From the NCBI GenBank assembly GCA_019090225.1, contig JAHRWI010000080.1, positions 1 through 9,936 on the forward strand: a stretch of 9,936 bases of DNA. The letters are read 5' to 3'. The DNA is from Porticoccaceae bacterium. GTDB taxonomy: Bacteria; Pseudomonadota; Gammaproteobacteria; Pseudomonadales; Porticoccaceae. Both the position numbers and the translations under genes were made by a program. The notes beneath the pieces are model-generated. The model worked only from the letters and a program-made list of their open reading frames with translations. It was not told the DNA's origin and did not search any database. Positions 1-6,621 of the stretch are shown here, one piece after another (the first letter of the stretch is position 1; the number at the start of each line of letters is the position of its first letter).

Positions 1-179
1 GGCATCATTGGCACGGGAGTGATGAGTGATTTCTGGTTAAAGCATAAATCCGTTTTGCATCCAGAATGTCTATCGTCTTCTTTGTAGTAACGAATTCATC
101 CTAAAGAAAATTGTCCATTACACCAAAAATACAGGACGAATCTGAATGCCCTTGCCGTTGTGGCCTGTTTGTTCAGGGT
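1..179. other. Spacer at left edge, downstream of the ATPase operon
   Basis: No gene can be supported here. On the plus strand, frame 1 is open from the window edge to a TAG at 85-87 (28 codons, beginning GIIGTGVMSDFW). It could be the C-terminal end of a gene lying to the left, but an open stretch this short is expected by chance and I recognise no family. On the minus strand this is the region just after the atpG stop. I find no convincing stem-loop followed by a T-run, so the operon's terminator is not visible. Confidence 0.4.
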
Positions 180-1016
180 CTAATAAAGGTTGCTGGTGCT
201 GAGCAGGATGACTTCGATTTCTTCCGTGATCTCTTCCTGCCGCAGGGTATTGCCTCTGCGTAACAGGGCGGCCGATTTATCATCGAGTTGTTGTACAGCG
301 TGCTCAAGGTGGCTGACGCGGCGCTGATTTTCGGCTATCAGCGAGAGGTACAGAATTTCAAACAAGGTGCTAAACAGGTAGCGGTCGATGAGTTCTATGC
401 AGAATGTTTCAGCTTTCAGGTTCAGTTGAGGAGGATGGGAGAATTGCGGCGCTGTGCCATGGAGTGATGCGAAGGGCGGCATGACTTGCGCGCTAAGAAC
501 CGTATCCTCGGCGGGGTCGTGATGGATTATCGTCAGTGAGATGTCGCCGTTTTGTGTCTGTAGTTGGCTGAGCGTGTCGATAATTTGCACCAGTATGTTT
601 TCTACGTCCTCAAGCACACTGGCACCTTCAAGCAGCGTGGTTTCTGGTGAGTTTTCCAGCAGGGCGCTGAGCTTGCCACCTACTGCGATGATTCTGGCAG
701 GATTAGAGGCTGTATTGTTTGCTTGTGCGCTCAGGGTTTTCAGCAGGGCCTGATTAAAATCACCACAAAAGCCACGTTCGGAACCGAGCAGGAGGTAAAC
801 CTGTGTTGGCTCAATGGCACGGGGTAGTGCATCGGGATAGAAGCTAAAAAAATCCTCTGCCACGGTTTGAATATGAGCGACCACTGCACGTTGGGCATCG
901 AGAAAACCTTCCAGTTTGTGGGTTTCCATAAACGCCAGGGCCTTCATCGAGTTCATGATTTCCCTGGTCTCGTCCAGTCTGCGGCGGTGCTGTTCCAGCT
1001 CGCGGCGCCGACTCAC
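180..1016 (-). CDS. atpG: N-ATPase gamma subunit (central rotor shaft)
   Basis: Gamma subunit of the F1-like head. Its N- and C-terminal helices form the coiled coil that turns inside the alpha3beta3 ring and couples ATP hydrolysis to rotation of the c ring. The 278 residues are close to the usual 285-295. The N-terminal helix has the family pattern (RRRELEQHRRRLDETREIMNSMKALAF, about residues 3-29, seen here in pieces). A conserved core motif reads LLGSERGFCGDFNQALL (residues 75-91; compare the usual DRGLCGGLN). The C-terminal helix carries the typical N-x-x-RQ-x-x-ITEEI pattern. The start is GTG at 1016, overlapping the atpA TGA stop by four bases (GTGA). No clear Shine-Dalgarno is present, so translation is probably coupled to atpA. 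It is the last gene of the operon, which is the N-ATPase position. Sequence identity to housekeeping gamma looks low, as is usual for this class. Confidence 0.93.
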   Translation of the reverse strand: MSRRRELEQHRRRLDETREIMNSMKALAFMETHKLEGFLDAQRAVVAHIQTVAEDFFSFYPDALPRAIEPTQVYLLLGSERGFCGDFNQALLKTLSAQANNTASNPARIIAVGGKLSALLENSPETTLLEGASVLEDVENILVQIIDTLSQLQTQNGDISLTIIHHDPAEDTVLSAQVMPPFASLHGTAPQFSHPPQLNLKAETFCIELIDRYLFSTLFEILYLSLIAENQRRVSHLEHAVQQLDDKSAALLRRGNTLRQEEITEEIEVILLSTSNLY

Positions 1017-2497
1017 GGTAGTGTCTGATTAACCAGATCAGTGACAAGTTCGCGCCACTGTTCACGGGGGCTATCGAGGGTCACCTGAGCAGCTTCGACC
1101 CAGTCATGGAGTTTGGCGAGTAAGGGGGGCATACCCTCGGCTTCCACATCATCAAAAAGTCCTTCATTAAAGGCCACCAACCAGGCCATCTGAAACTCTA
1201 TGCTCAGTGGGCTGAAACGGTCCTGCTTGAGGATTTCACGGAGTACGCGGCCACGTTTGATGGCATTTTCCATAGAGCTTTCGAGGCGCGCACCGAAGCG
1301 GGTGAAGGCTTCGAGTTCAAGAAATTGCAGGTAGTCGAGCTTCATGCGTCCGGCTTCTTTTTTGATACAGGGGTGTTGCGCGTTGCCGCCAATACGGGAC
1401 ACCGATTTTGCGATGTCGATGGCGGGGCGAAAGCCAGCGACAAAAAGGTTTCGTTCTAAATAGAGTTGCCCATCAGTGATGGAAATTAGATTGGTGGGAA
1501 TATAGGAGGCAATTTCGCCTTGTTGTGTTTCCACGACTGGCAGGGCTGTCATGCTGCCACCGCCGTGGCTGGCATTCAGGCAGGTGGCGCGCTCAAGCAG
1601 ACGAGCGTGGACTGAAAAGATATCGCCGGGATAGGCCTCTCGACCGGGTGGCCGACGTAATAGTAAGGATAGTTCACGGTAGGTTTTGGCGTGGGTAGCA
1701 AGATCATCATAGACTACCAGGGTGTCTTTCCCCTGTTGCATCCAGTACTCGGCAATCGCACAGCCTGCAAAGGGCGCCAGGTGTTGCAGGCCGGGCAGGG
1801 CAGTGGCTTCGGCGACTACGATGGTAGTGTATTCCAGGGCGCCATAACTGCGGAGGGTGTTGATGTTATTAACCACGGTCGAGCGCTTTTGGCCGATCAA
1901 GACATAAATGCAGTAAACCGATTTGCCGCGCTGGTTGATGACGGTATCCAGGGCAATTGAGCTACGCCCGAGGCCCTCATCGCCTATCAACAACTGCCGC
2001 TGACCCTTACCGATGGGGATGAGGGTGTCGATGACTTTAATCCCTGTATATAGAGGTCGTTGGACAAAGTCTCTGGCAACAATGGGTGGCGAGGGCCTTT
2101 CCATGGGCAGCTGAGCTGAATGCTGTGGTGTTTCTCCACCATCCAGAGGCTGGCCCAGGGGACCGATCACGCGCCCCAGGAGCGCATCACCTACTGGCAT
2201 ACTTAAAGTGTGGTGAGATTGATATACAAGGGTTCCAGAAGACAGGCTTTCACTTTCATGTAAGAGCACAGCGCCAACTAGGTCTTCGTTTAGGTCAAAG
2301 ACCATTGCTTGGCTGCCGTCCTCAAACAGGAGCATATCTTCCATGGCCACGGAAGGCAGGCCGCTGATCCAGGCAATACCATCACCGATAGAAACCACGG
2401 CGCCCTGTTCGCTAATCCTCAGGCCGGGCTGATATTTCTCAATCCAGTTTGCCTGGGCATTGAGCAAATCGACTCTGGTCTCGGTTTTAGTGCTCAT
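1013..2497 (-). CDS. atpA: N-ATPase alpha subunit with a degenerate P-loop
   Basis: Non-catalytic nucleotide-binding subunit of the alpha3beta3 head. It is 494 residues from the ATG at 2497, which lies inside the end of atpF (11-base overlap); an in-frame TTG six bases upstream is an alternative start. Conserved features are the beta-barrel N-domain, PIGKGQRQLLIG before the P-loop, the Walker B region LVVYDDLATHAKTYRE, the LLRRPPGREAYPGD motif and the arginine finger in SVSRIGGNAQ (about Arg368), which completes the beta catalytic site. The P-loop itself is odd. Where alpha subunits normally read GDRQTGKT, this one reads GDEGLGRSS (about residues 172-180). The phosphate-binding Lys is Arg, the Mg-ligand Thr is Ser, and the Arg-Gln-Thr before the glycine is replaced. 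The rest of the protein is intact, so this is a specific loss or change of the regulatory nucleotide site rather than decay. The subunit is otherwise expected to assemble normally. Confidence 0.95.
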   Translation of the reverse strand: MSTKTETRVDLLNAQANWIEKYQPGLRISEQGAVVSIGDGIAWISGLPSVAMEDMLLFEDGSQAMVFDLNEDLVGAVLLHESESLSSGTLVYQSHHTLSMPVGDALLGRVIGPLGQPLDGGETPQHSAQLPMERPSPPIVARDFVQRPLYTGIKVIDTLIPIGKGQRQLLIGDEGLGRSSIALDTVINQRGKSVYCIYVLIGQKRSTVVNNINTLRSYGALEYTTIVVAEATALPGLQHLAPFAGCAIAEYWMQQGKDTLVVYDDLATHAKTYRELSLLLRRPPGREAYPGDIFSVHARLLERATCLNASHGGGSMTALPVVETQQGEIASYIPTNLISITDGQLYLERNLFVAGFRPAIDIAKSVSRIGGNAQHPCIKKEAGRMKLDYLQFLELEAFTRFGARLESSMENAIKRGRVLREILKQDRFSPLSIEFQMAWLVAFNEGLFDDVEAEGMPPLLAKLHDWVEAAQVTLDSPREQWRELVTDLVNQTLP

Positions 2498-3263
2498 GCT
2501 CAAAACTCGTGAAGCCTTTCAGCTCATCCTGCAGGTTGGCCGCGAGGACCCAGGAACCGACGCTGATACGCAAACCTGCGATCAAGTCAGGGTCTTGCTG
2601 ATAATGGAACTGGTTCGTGCTGGGCAGAATTTTGGCACAGGCTTGTTCTACAGCCTTACGGATAGTTGCATCAAGTGGGTAGGCACTGGTGATAGTGATG
2701 GCGGTGTCGCTGCTTGACTTGCTCAATGGCACACCTGTTTCTATTCCATTAGCGGTGTGTAGTCGATCTAACTGCTCGGCTGGTAATTTTTCAAGATCAT
2801 CCAGTAACAGCTTTGTCAGACGCTGTTCCAGTTCTGAGCTGCTAACGGCGCAAAGCAGGCGCGTGGCGAACTGGGCACCCTGATTCAGGGCCGTGTCGAC
2901 GTTCTTCTGACGCTCATCCTCTAATTTTTGCCGGATCAGTACGGCTTCCTTCTCCCGCTCTACCTCAAGCTCGCTTTGCAGGGTGGCCAGCCGCTCTTCG
3001 CGCTCGCTGCAGATATCGTCATCTAAGCTCTGGCGGGCAGCTTGTTTTTCCTGTTCCCAGTGGGTCAGTCGCATTTCATACTGTCCTTGCAGATCTTCCG
3101 CCGTACTTTGTAGCAGTTCTGCTTTGGTTAGGGTCTCTTCGATGCCTGCTTTGCGCCGGGCGATAACATCCAGTACCGGTTGATAGAAAAACCGTTTGAG
3201 TATCCATACGAGCACCAGAAAATTGATGATTTCCAGAATAAAAGTGGAGCTGTTCAGTTCCAA
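2487..3263 (-). CDS. atpF: N-ATPase b subunit fused to a delta-like C-terminal domain
   Basis: Peripheral stalk protein that holds the alpha3beta3 head against the membrane a subunit. At 258 residues it is much longer than a usual b subunit (about 156). Residues 8-20 form a short hydrophobic anchor (FILEIINFLVLVW), followed by the b-type segment LKRFFYQPVLDVIARRKAGIEETL and a long charged coiled coil to about residue 155. Residues about 186-251 look like the C-terminal domain of the delta subunit (OSCP): ITITSAYPLDATIRKAVEQ, then QDPDLIAGLRISVGSWVLAANL, matching the delta pattern DPxLIGGxxIxVGDxVxDxSxxxxL. No separate delta gene exists in the operon, so the fusion supplies that role, as known for N-ATPases. 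The start is TTG at 3263, because it has GAGGA eight bases upstream and the first ATG comes only after the membrane anchor. Confidence 0.92.
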   Translation of the reverse strand: MELNSSTFILEIINFLVLVWILKRFFYQPVLDVIARRKAGIEETLTKAELLQSTAEDLQGQYEMRLTHWEQEKQAARQSLDDDICSEREERLATLQSELEVEREKEAVLIRQKLEDERQKNVDTALNQGAQFATRLLCAVSSSELEQRLTKLLLDDLEKLPAEQLDRLHTANGIETGVPLSKSSSDTAITITSAYPLDATIRKAVEQACAKILPSTNQFHYQQDPDLIAGLRISVGSWVLAANLQDELKGFTSFEHEH

Positions 3264-3271
3264 ATTGGTAA

Positions 3272-3276
3272 TCCTC
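3272..3276 (-). promoter_or_regulatory. Shine-Dalgarno GAGGA that fixes the atpF TTG start
   Basis: Reading the minus strand, GAGGA lies eight bases before TTG at 3263. No in-frame ATG exists before the membrane anchor, so this site decides the rare TTG start of the b-delta subunit. Confidence 0.7.
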
Positions 3277-3283
3277 GTGCCAC

Positions 3284-3332
3284 GCTAATCATTGTCTGTG
3301 CTAATCACTGATCGTAGTAATCGTTGTCTGTA
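3284..3332 (+). repeat. Three degenerate 16-17 base direct repeats in the atpE-atpF spacer
   Basis: Three adjacent copies are visible on the plus strand: GCTAATCATTGTCTGT (3284-3299), GCTAATCACTGATCGTA (3300-3316) and GTAATCGTTGTCTGTA (3317-3332). Copies 1 and 3 share TAATC-TTGTCTGT with one difference, and copies 1 and 2 share GCTAATCA. They fill most of the 73-base gap between the atpE stop and the atpF start, the only sizeable gap in an operon where every other junction overlaps or nearly touches. They may be a slippage-born duplication, or they may affect mRNA processing between the highly needed c subunit and the b-delta gene. Confidence 0.6.
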
Positions 3333-3336
3333 ATGC

Positions 3337-3603
3337 TTACTTCAACAGATATTCCAGCAAGGGATTGCGAAATAATACGATCAGCACAACCACCAGCACA
3401 TAGATGGCCAATGATTCGATCATGGCCAGGCCGATAAACAGTGTGCGCATAATCGCGCGTTCCGCTTCGGGTTGCCTGGCCAGGGCATCCAGGGCGCTGC
3501 TGATGGCCCGACCCATGGCCAGGGCGGGTAGCAGCACGCCAATGGCTATGCCGAGAACTGCCACTACCGTGGAGGCGGTGATAAACATCGATAAATCAGG
3601 CAT
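3337..3603 (-). CDS. atpE: N-ATPase c subunit (ion-carrying rotor ring)
   Basis: Membrane ring subunit that carries the transported ion. It is 88 residues from ATG at 3603, with AGGGA seven bases upstream; a TTG directly before the ATG is a less likely start. It forms two hydrophobic helices joined by the conserved polar loop ARQPEA. Helix 2 carries the ion-binding Glu in IESLAIY: Glu-Ser then Tyr five residues after Glu, exactly the spacing of Glu65, Ser66 and Tyr70 of the Ilyobacter tartaricus Na+ rotor. Aligning from the RQP loop, the helix 1 position equal to Ilyobacter Gln32 is Met (in LPALAMGRA), so one Na+ ligand is lost. Ion choice is therefore uncertain. The position in the operon (B-E-F) is normal. 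A 73-base repeat-bearing gap follows, which may allow separate control of this high-copy subunit. Confidence 0.95.
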   Translation of the reverse strand: MPDLSMFITASTVVAVLGIAIGVLLPALAMGRAISSALDALARQPEAERAIMRTLFIGLAMIESLAIYVLVVVLIVLFRNPLLEYLLK

Positions 3604-3606
3604 CAA

Positions 3607-4320
3607 TTATTCCCTCTGTTTGTGTTGTAGTTTGCTCTGTTGCTTGTGCTGAGTGATCTGTTGGGACTGTATGCCGCCGGCGACAAAGATCAGCGCCAAC
3701 ATGCCGAAAATATAGGCTTGCACCAGGGCTTCGATAATATGCAGCATCAGGATGGGTATCGGTGCTAGAAAGCCTGCGACCAGTAGAACCAGCAGAGCGG
3801 TCATTTCCAGACTCATCATATTGCCGAACAGGCGCACCGCCAGAGCGATAGTGCGGGTAATTTCACTGATAATGTGAAAGGGCAACATAATCGGGCTGGG
3901 GCTTAGATAGTGGCGTAGATAATTTTTCAGCCCCTGGGTGCGAATACCAAACCAGTGGGCCGAAAAAAACACCAGAATGGCGAGGGCTGAGGTGGCTGAT
4001 AGATCGCGAGTAGGTGAGTGAATGCCGGGAATCAGGCCGCTGAGGTTGGCGATAACCAGAAATAACCAAAGCGTGCCGATGAAGGGCAACAACTGGCGGG
4101 TGTGCTCTGGTGCTACTTCATTAATGGCGGTTTCAATGGTACTGACTATACCCTCCGCTATGGTTTGAACGGGGCCGGGCTGTAGTGTCAGTGAGCGGCT
4201 GGTCAGCCAGGCGAGTAGTCCGCTTATGGCCATGATCACCCACGTGGTCACTACCGTATTGGAGAGTTCCACGGATCCAAGCTGAAACAGAATACTGGCG
4301 TTGATTCCACCGTTTTCCAT
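3607..4320 (-). CDS. atpB: N-ATPase a subunit (stator ion channel)
   Basis: Integral membrane stator that provides the two ion half-channels next to the c ring. It is 237 residues from ATG at 4320, with GGGAG six bases upstream; the atpQ stop is only three bases before it (TAA-TTG-ATG). Five to six hydrophobic segments are visible. The essential arginine lies in ITRTIALAVRLFGNMM (about Arg163; equivalent to E. coli Arg210), and the last helix has the HIIEALVQAYIFGMLALIF pattern. The loop NLSGLIPGIHSPTRDLSATSALA is also typical. The C-terminus ends with an extra tail of about 19 residues rich in Gln, Lys and His (two HKQ units), which is not part of the conserved core. The gene ends immediately before atpE with the same TAA-TTG-ATG junction. 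Confidence 0.95.
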   Translation of the reverse strand: MENGGINASILFQLGSVELSNTVVTTWVIMAISGLLAWLTSRSLTLQPGPVQTIAEGIVSTIETAINEVAPEHTRQLLPFIGTLWLFLVIANLSGLIPGIHSPTRDLSATSALAILVFFSAHWFGIRTQGLKNYLRHYLSPSPIMLPFHIISEITRTIALAVRLFGNMMSLEMTALLVLLVAGFLAPIPILMLHIIEALVQAYIFGMLALIFVAGGIQSQQITQHKQQSKLQHKQRE

Positions 4321-4323
4321 CAA

Positions 4324-4617
4324 TTACTCCCGCTCACGAATAAACAGATAAACGTTTACTGCACCAATGACCACCCCAAGAAACAGCATGCTCATGGTCC
4401 AGCGAATTGAGTAACCTACGGCAAGTCCGTCGAGCCAGCGGCCAGAATATGCGCCTGCAACTAGCGGCAGTACAAAAATTAAACCCAGCGTGCCGATATA
4501 GGCGGTCTGCGACATCAGGGTTGGCTGGTTTTTTTCTGCCTGCTTCATGCGTTCAGCCTGAAGTGTTACCTGTTTTTGTAGCTGTACATTTTTTGGCGAC
4601 CTGCGATCCGTTTTCAA
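4324..4617 (-). CDS. atpQ: AtpQ, small AtpI-like N-ATPase accessory membrane protein
   Basis: Two-helix membrane protein of the ATPase gene-1/AtpI type, thought to help assemble the c ring. After a charged N-terminus (about 40 residues, Lys/Gln/Arg-rich) come two hydrophobic hairpin segments: AYIGTLGLIFVLPLVAGAYSGRWLDG and SMLFLGVVIGAVNVYLFI, ending RERE. The GRWLDG turn and GxxxGxxNVYLF end are family features. I prefer TTG at 4617: it overlaps the atpC stop as TTGA and has GGGAG eight bases upstream, giving 97 residues. An in-frame ATG at 4650 would add 11 residues but overlaps atpC by 37 bases and lacks a well-placed Shine-Dalgarno. N-ATPase operons normally have a second small membrane gene, atpR, next; here atpB follows at once, so either AtpR is absent or it is encoded elsewhere. 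Confidence 0.85.
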   Translation of the reverse strand: MKTDRRSPKNVQLQKQVTLQAERMKQAEKNQPTLMSQTAYIGTLGLIFVLPLVAGAYSGRWLDGLAVGYSIRWTMSMLFLGVVIGAVNVYLFIRERE

Positions 4618-5024
4618 AGCAGAGGCTCCCGGTCGCGACTGCCTTCCCATAGTCGCTTGAGCAGCTCCCGTTCCACCTGGTGCAGACTCTTTTTCGCCAC
4701 CTGCTGTTCACTTTCCTCAGCGAGCACCTGTTCCTGGAGTGCAGCGCTGATCTGTTCGTAGTTATCACTGATCAAAAAACGTTCGGTGCTGATTGATAGT
4801 TTATCGTCAAGAAAATAGAGCAAGGCGCCCGGCAAGGCCAGGTAATGCCATCTTTCGTTGCGAACCCGAAAGCGCGCCAGTCCAAAGATTAGCGATGTCA
4901 TCATCCGTGCGTGGCCGGGGAGAATGCCAAAGCGGCCGGATGCATCTTCCCCAACAAAGCTGCTGAGTTCTTCGATTCGTTCGCTCCTGGCGGCATCCTG
5001 CAACTGTAGGGTAAAGAATTTCAT
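4614..5024 (-). CDS. atpC: N-ATPase epsilon subunit
   Basis: Small subunit at the foot of gamma that contacts the c ring; in F-ATPases its C-terminal helices can block hydrolysis. It is 136 residues, the usual length. The N-terminal beta-sandwich (about 1-84) has the family segment GEDASGRFGILPGHARMMTSL (canonical GxxGELGILPGHAPLLT). The C-terminal part (about 85-136) is a charged helical hairpin, so both domains are present. The start is ATG at 5024, seven bases after the atpD TAA; no clear Shine-Dalgarno is visible, suggesting coupling to atpD. It ends inside the start of atpQ. Its place directly after beta, ahead of the membrane genes, is characteristic of the N-ATPase gene order. Confidence 0.93.
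   Translation of the reverse strand: MKFFTLQLQDAARSERIEELSSFVGEDASGRFGILPGHARMMTSLIFGLARFRVRNERWHYLALPGALLYFLDDKLSISTERFLISDNYEQISAALQEQVLAEESEQQVAKKSLHQVERELLKRLWEGSRDREPLL
4626..4630 (-). promoter_or_regulatory. Shine-Dalgarno GGGAG supporting the atpQ TTG start
   Basis: On the minus strand GGGAG lies eight bases before TTG at 4617, inside the last codons of atpC. For the alternative ATG at 4650 the nearest GGGAG is 14 bases away, which is too far, so this site argues for the shorter AtpQ. Confidence 0.55.
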
Positions 5025-5031
5025 AGCATTT

Positions 5032-6432
5032 TTAAGTCATCGCCTGATCCATAGTGCCGCGCATGTAACAGAGCTCTTCAGGCACATCGTCGAAACGTCC
5101 CAGTAAAAAGCCTTCGCAGTCATCCAGGGTCTGGCTGAGGGGCACCGACATACCTTCGATACCAGTGCGGGGCGTGATGACGCGAAAAGGTTGAGTCAGA
5201 TAACGCTGTAGTTTGCGGGCCTGCATCACGATGTGTCGGTCTTTGGGAGATAATTCCTCGATGCCAAGCATGGTGATAATGTCCTCCAGCTCGTGGTAGC
5301 GGGCGAGGTGGCCGCGTACGCCTTCGGCGATGTCATAGTGGCGGCTGCCCAGAGTGTGACGATCCATTAACTTGCTGCCCGATTGTAAGGGATCCACCGC
5401 TGGGTAGATGCCTTTGCCAGCTTGGGCGCGGGAGAGGATCACCGTGGTATCAAGATGACTAAGAATCGCACTCACCGCCGGGTCGGTCATATCGTCCGCT
5501 GGCACATAAACGGCCTGCACCGAAGTGATCGCGCCATCATGGGTGGACTGAATGCGATCCTGCATTTCGGCCACCTCCGAGATCAGTGTCGGCTGATAGC
5601 CCACTGTTGCTGGCATACGGCCCAGCAAGCTGGATATCTCGCTGCCCGCCTGAACAAAGCGGAATACGTTATCCATCACAAACAAAACCTCTTTGTGCAG
5701 GGAATCACGCAGGTATTCGGCATAGGTCAGCGCCGACAGACCGACCCGAAAGCGGACGCCGGGGGATTCGTCCATCTGCCCGAACATCATTAAGGTTTGT
5801 GGCATCACCCCGGCTTCCTGCATTTCATGCCAGAGTTCATGGCCCTCCCGGGTGCGCTCGCCAACCCCGGCAAACACCGAGACGCCCTGGTGCAGGGTGG
5901 TGATGGCGTGCATAAACTCCATCACTAGCACCGTTTTTCCGACTCCCGCGCCACCAAACAGCCCGGTCTTGCCGCCCTTAATAAAGGGGCAGAGCAAGTC
6001 GATAACTTTGATGCCGGTTTCCAAAATACCGCTAGCCGCTATGGCATCGGAGAGCGGAGCCGGTCGGCTGTGGACATTGCGATACTCCTGTGAGATCAGG
6101 GCTGGAAGGCCATCCAGGGGTTCACCAAATACATTTAGTAAGCGGCCCAGGCAGTCTGGCGTTACCGGGACATGTAGAGGCGCACCGGTATCGTAAACTG
6201 GCATACCGCGCTGCAAACCGGCGGTTTGGTGCAGGGTGATGGCGCGGACATGATGTTGATCGAGATGTTGATGGACTTCGAAGAGATAGGTTTCGTGATC
6301 TATTGAGGTGCGCAGGGTTTGATTTATACGCGGTGGTTTGTCACAGGTAATGACCACCACTGGGCCATGAACCTCACTGATGTGGCCGATGGGGGCGCTT
6401 TGAGCGCTTTGCTGGTCGTTTAATGTGCCCAT
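5032..6432 (-). CDS. atpD: N-ATPase beta subunit (catalytic)
   Basis: Catalytic subunit of the ATPase head, 466 residues, first gene of the operon. All catalytic landmarks are present: Walker A GGAGVGKT (160-167, Lys166, Thr167), the GERTREG motif with the catalytic Glu192, Walker B LFVMDN (Asp254), the RMPATVGYQPTL segment (272-283), VYVPADDMTDPA (308-319) and the adenine-pocket region YPAVDP (343-348). The C-terminal lever that is DELSEED in E. coli reads EELSPKD (392-398). The start is ATG at 6432; no in-frame alternative precedes the beta-barrel (IGHISEVHGPVVVI), and the Shine-Dalgarno is weak. A small inverted repeat, GGTTT-TTG-AAACC (6446-6458), sits 13 bases upstream of the start and may shape the 5' end of the mRNA. 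Together with the altered alpha P-loop this means hydrolysis should be intact while regulation may differ. Confidence 0.96.
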   Translation of the reverse strand: MGTLNDQQSAQSAPIGHISEVHGPVVVITCDKPPRINQTLRTSIDHETYLFEVHQHLDQHHVRAITLHQTAGLQRGMPVYDTGAPLHVPVTPDCLGRLLNVFGEPLDGLPALISQEYRNVHSRPAPLSDAIAASGILETGIKVIDLLCPFIKGGKTGLFGGAGVGKTVLVMEFMHAITTLHQGVSVFAGVGERTREGHELWHEMQEAGVMPQTLMMFGQMDESPGVRFRVGLSALTYAEYLRDSLHKEVLFVMDNVFRFVQAGSEISSLLGRMPATVGYQPTLISEVAEMQDRIQSTHDGAITSVQAVYVPADDMTDPAVSAILSHLDTTVILSRAQAGKGIYPAVDPLQSGSKLMDRHTLGSRHYDIAEGVRGHLARYHELEDIITMLGIEELSPKDRHIVMQARKLQRYLTQPFRVITPRTGIEGMSVPLSQTLDDCEGFLLGRFDDVPEELCYMRGTMDQAMT

Positions 6433-6621
6433 GGTTGGCGTACTTGGTTTTTGAAACCACTTCCCTGAATTGCCTGGTTTGGCCTGGTTACTTAGCTATC
6501 TTATGAGACCTATCAATATTGATCGATAAATTAACAGAAAAACGCGCGCTGGTTTTTGTTTTAAATCTACTCCCAGTAGGTTTGACGCTATCATGCAGGT
6601 TATCAAGCAGATAGCAAAAAT
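6433..6621. promoter_or_regulatory. Divergent control region between atpD and the ZIP transporter gene
   Basis: This 189-base region must hold the promoters for the minus-strand ATPase operon and the plus-strand ZIP gene. I see three symmetric elements: GGTTT-TTG-AAACC (6446-6458), a perfect palindrome ATCAATATTGAT (6512-6523) with ATCGAT (6522-6527) overlapping its end, and CTACT-CCC-AGTAG (6567-6579). The section around 6505-6540 is AT-rich. No pair of -35 and -10 boxes with proper spacing stands out on either strand, so I do not place a promoter precisely. Confidence 0.5.

Noticed and set aside
1..87. Plus-strand C-terminal coding fragment at the left edge
   Set aside because: 28 open codons are common by chance and no family is recognised, so I did not call it as a gene.
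1940..2000. Frameshift or pseudogene explanation for the odd alpha P-loop
   Set aside because: The reading frame is intact for the full length, flanking motifs are conserved and the changes are in-frame substitutions, so decay is unlikely.
5422..5903. Plus-strand open frames of over 100 codons
   Set aside because: They lie opposite the strongly conserved beta subunit gene and have no start signals or family features; they are shadows of its codon use.
1013..6432. The operon as the housekeeping F-ATPase
   Set aside because: Gene order (D-C first, A-G last), the atpQ gene, lack of atpH and the b-delta fusion all point to the N-ATPase class instead.
6512..6523. Palindrome ATCAATATTGAT as an FNR site
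   Set aside because: FNR boxes read TTGAT-N4-ATCAA; here the half-sites are in the opposite orientation (ATCAA then TTGAT), so the match is only superficial.
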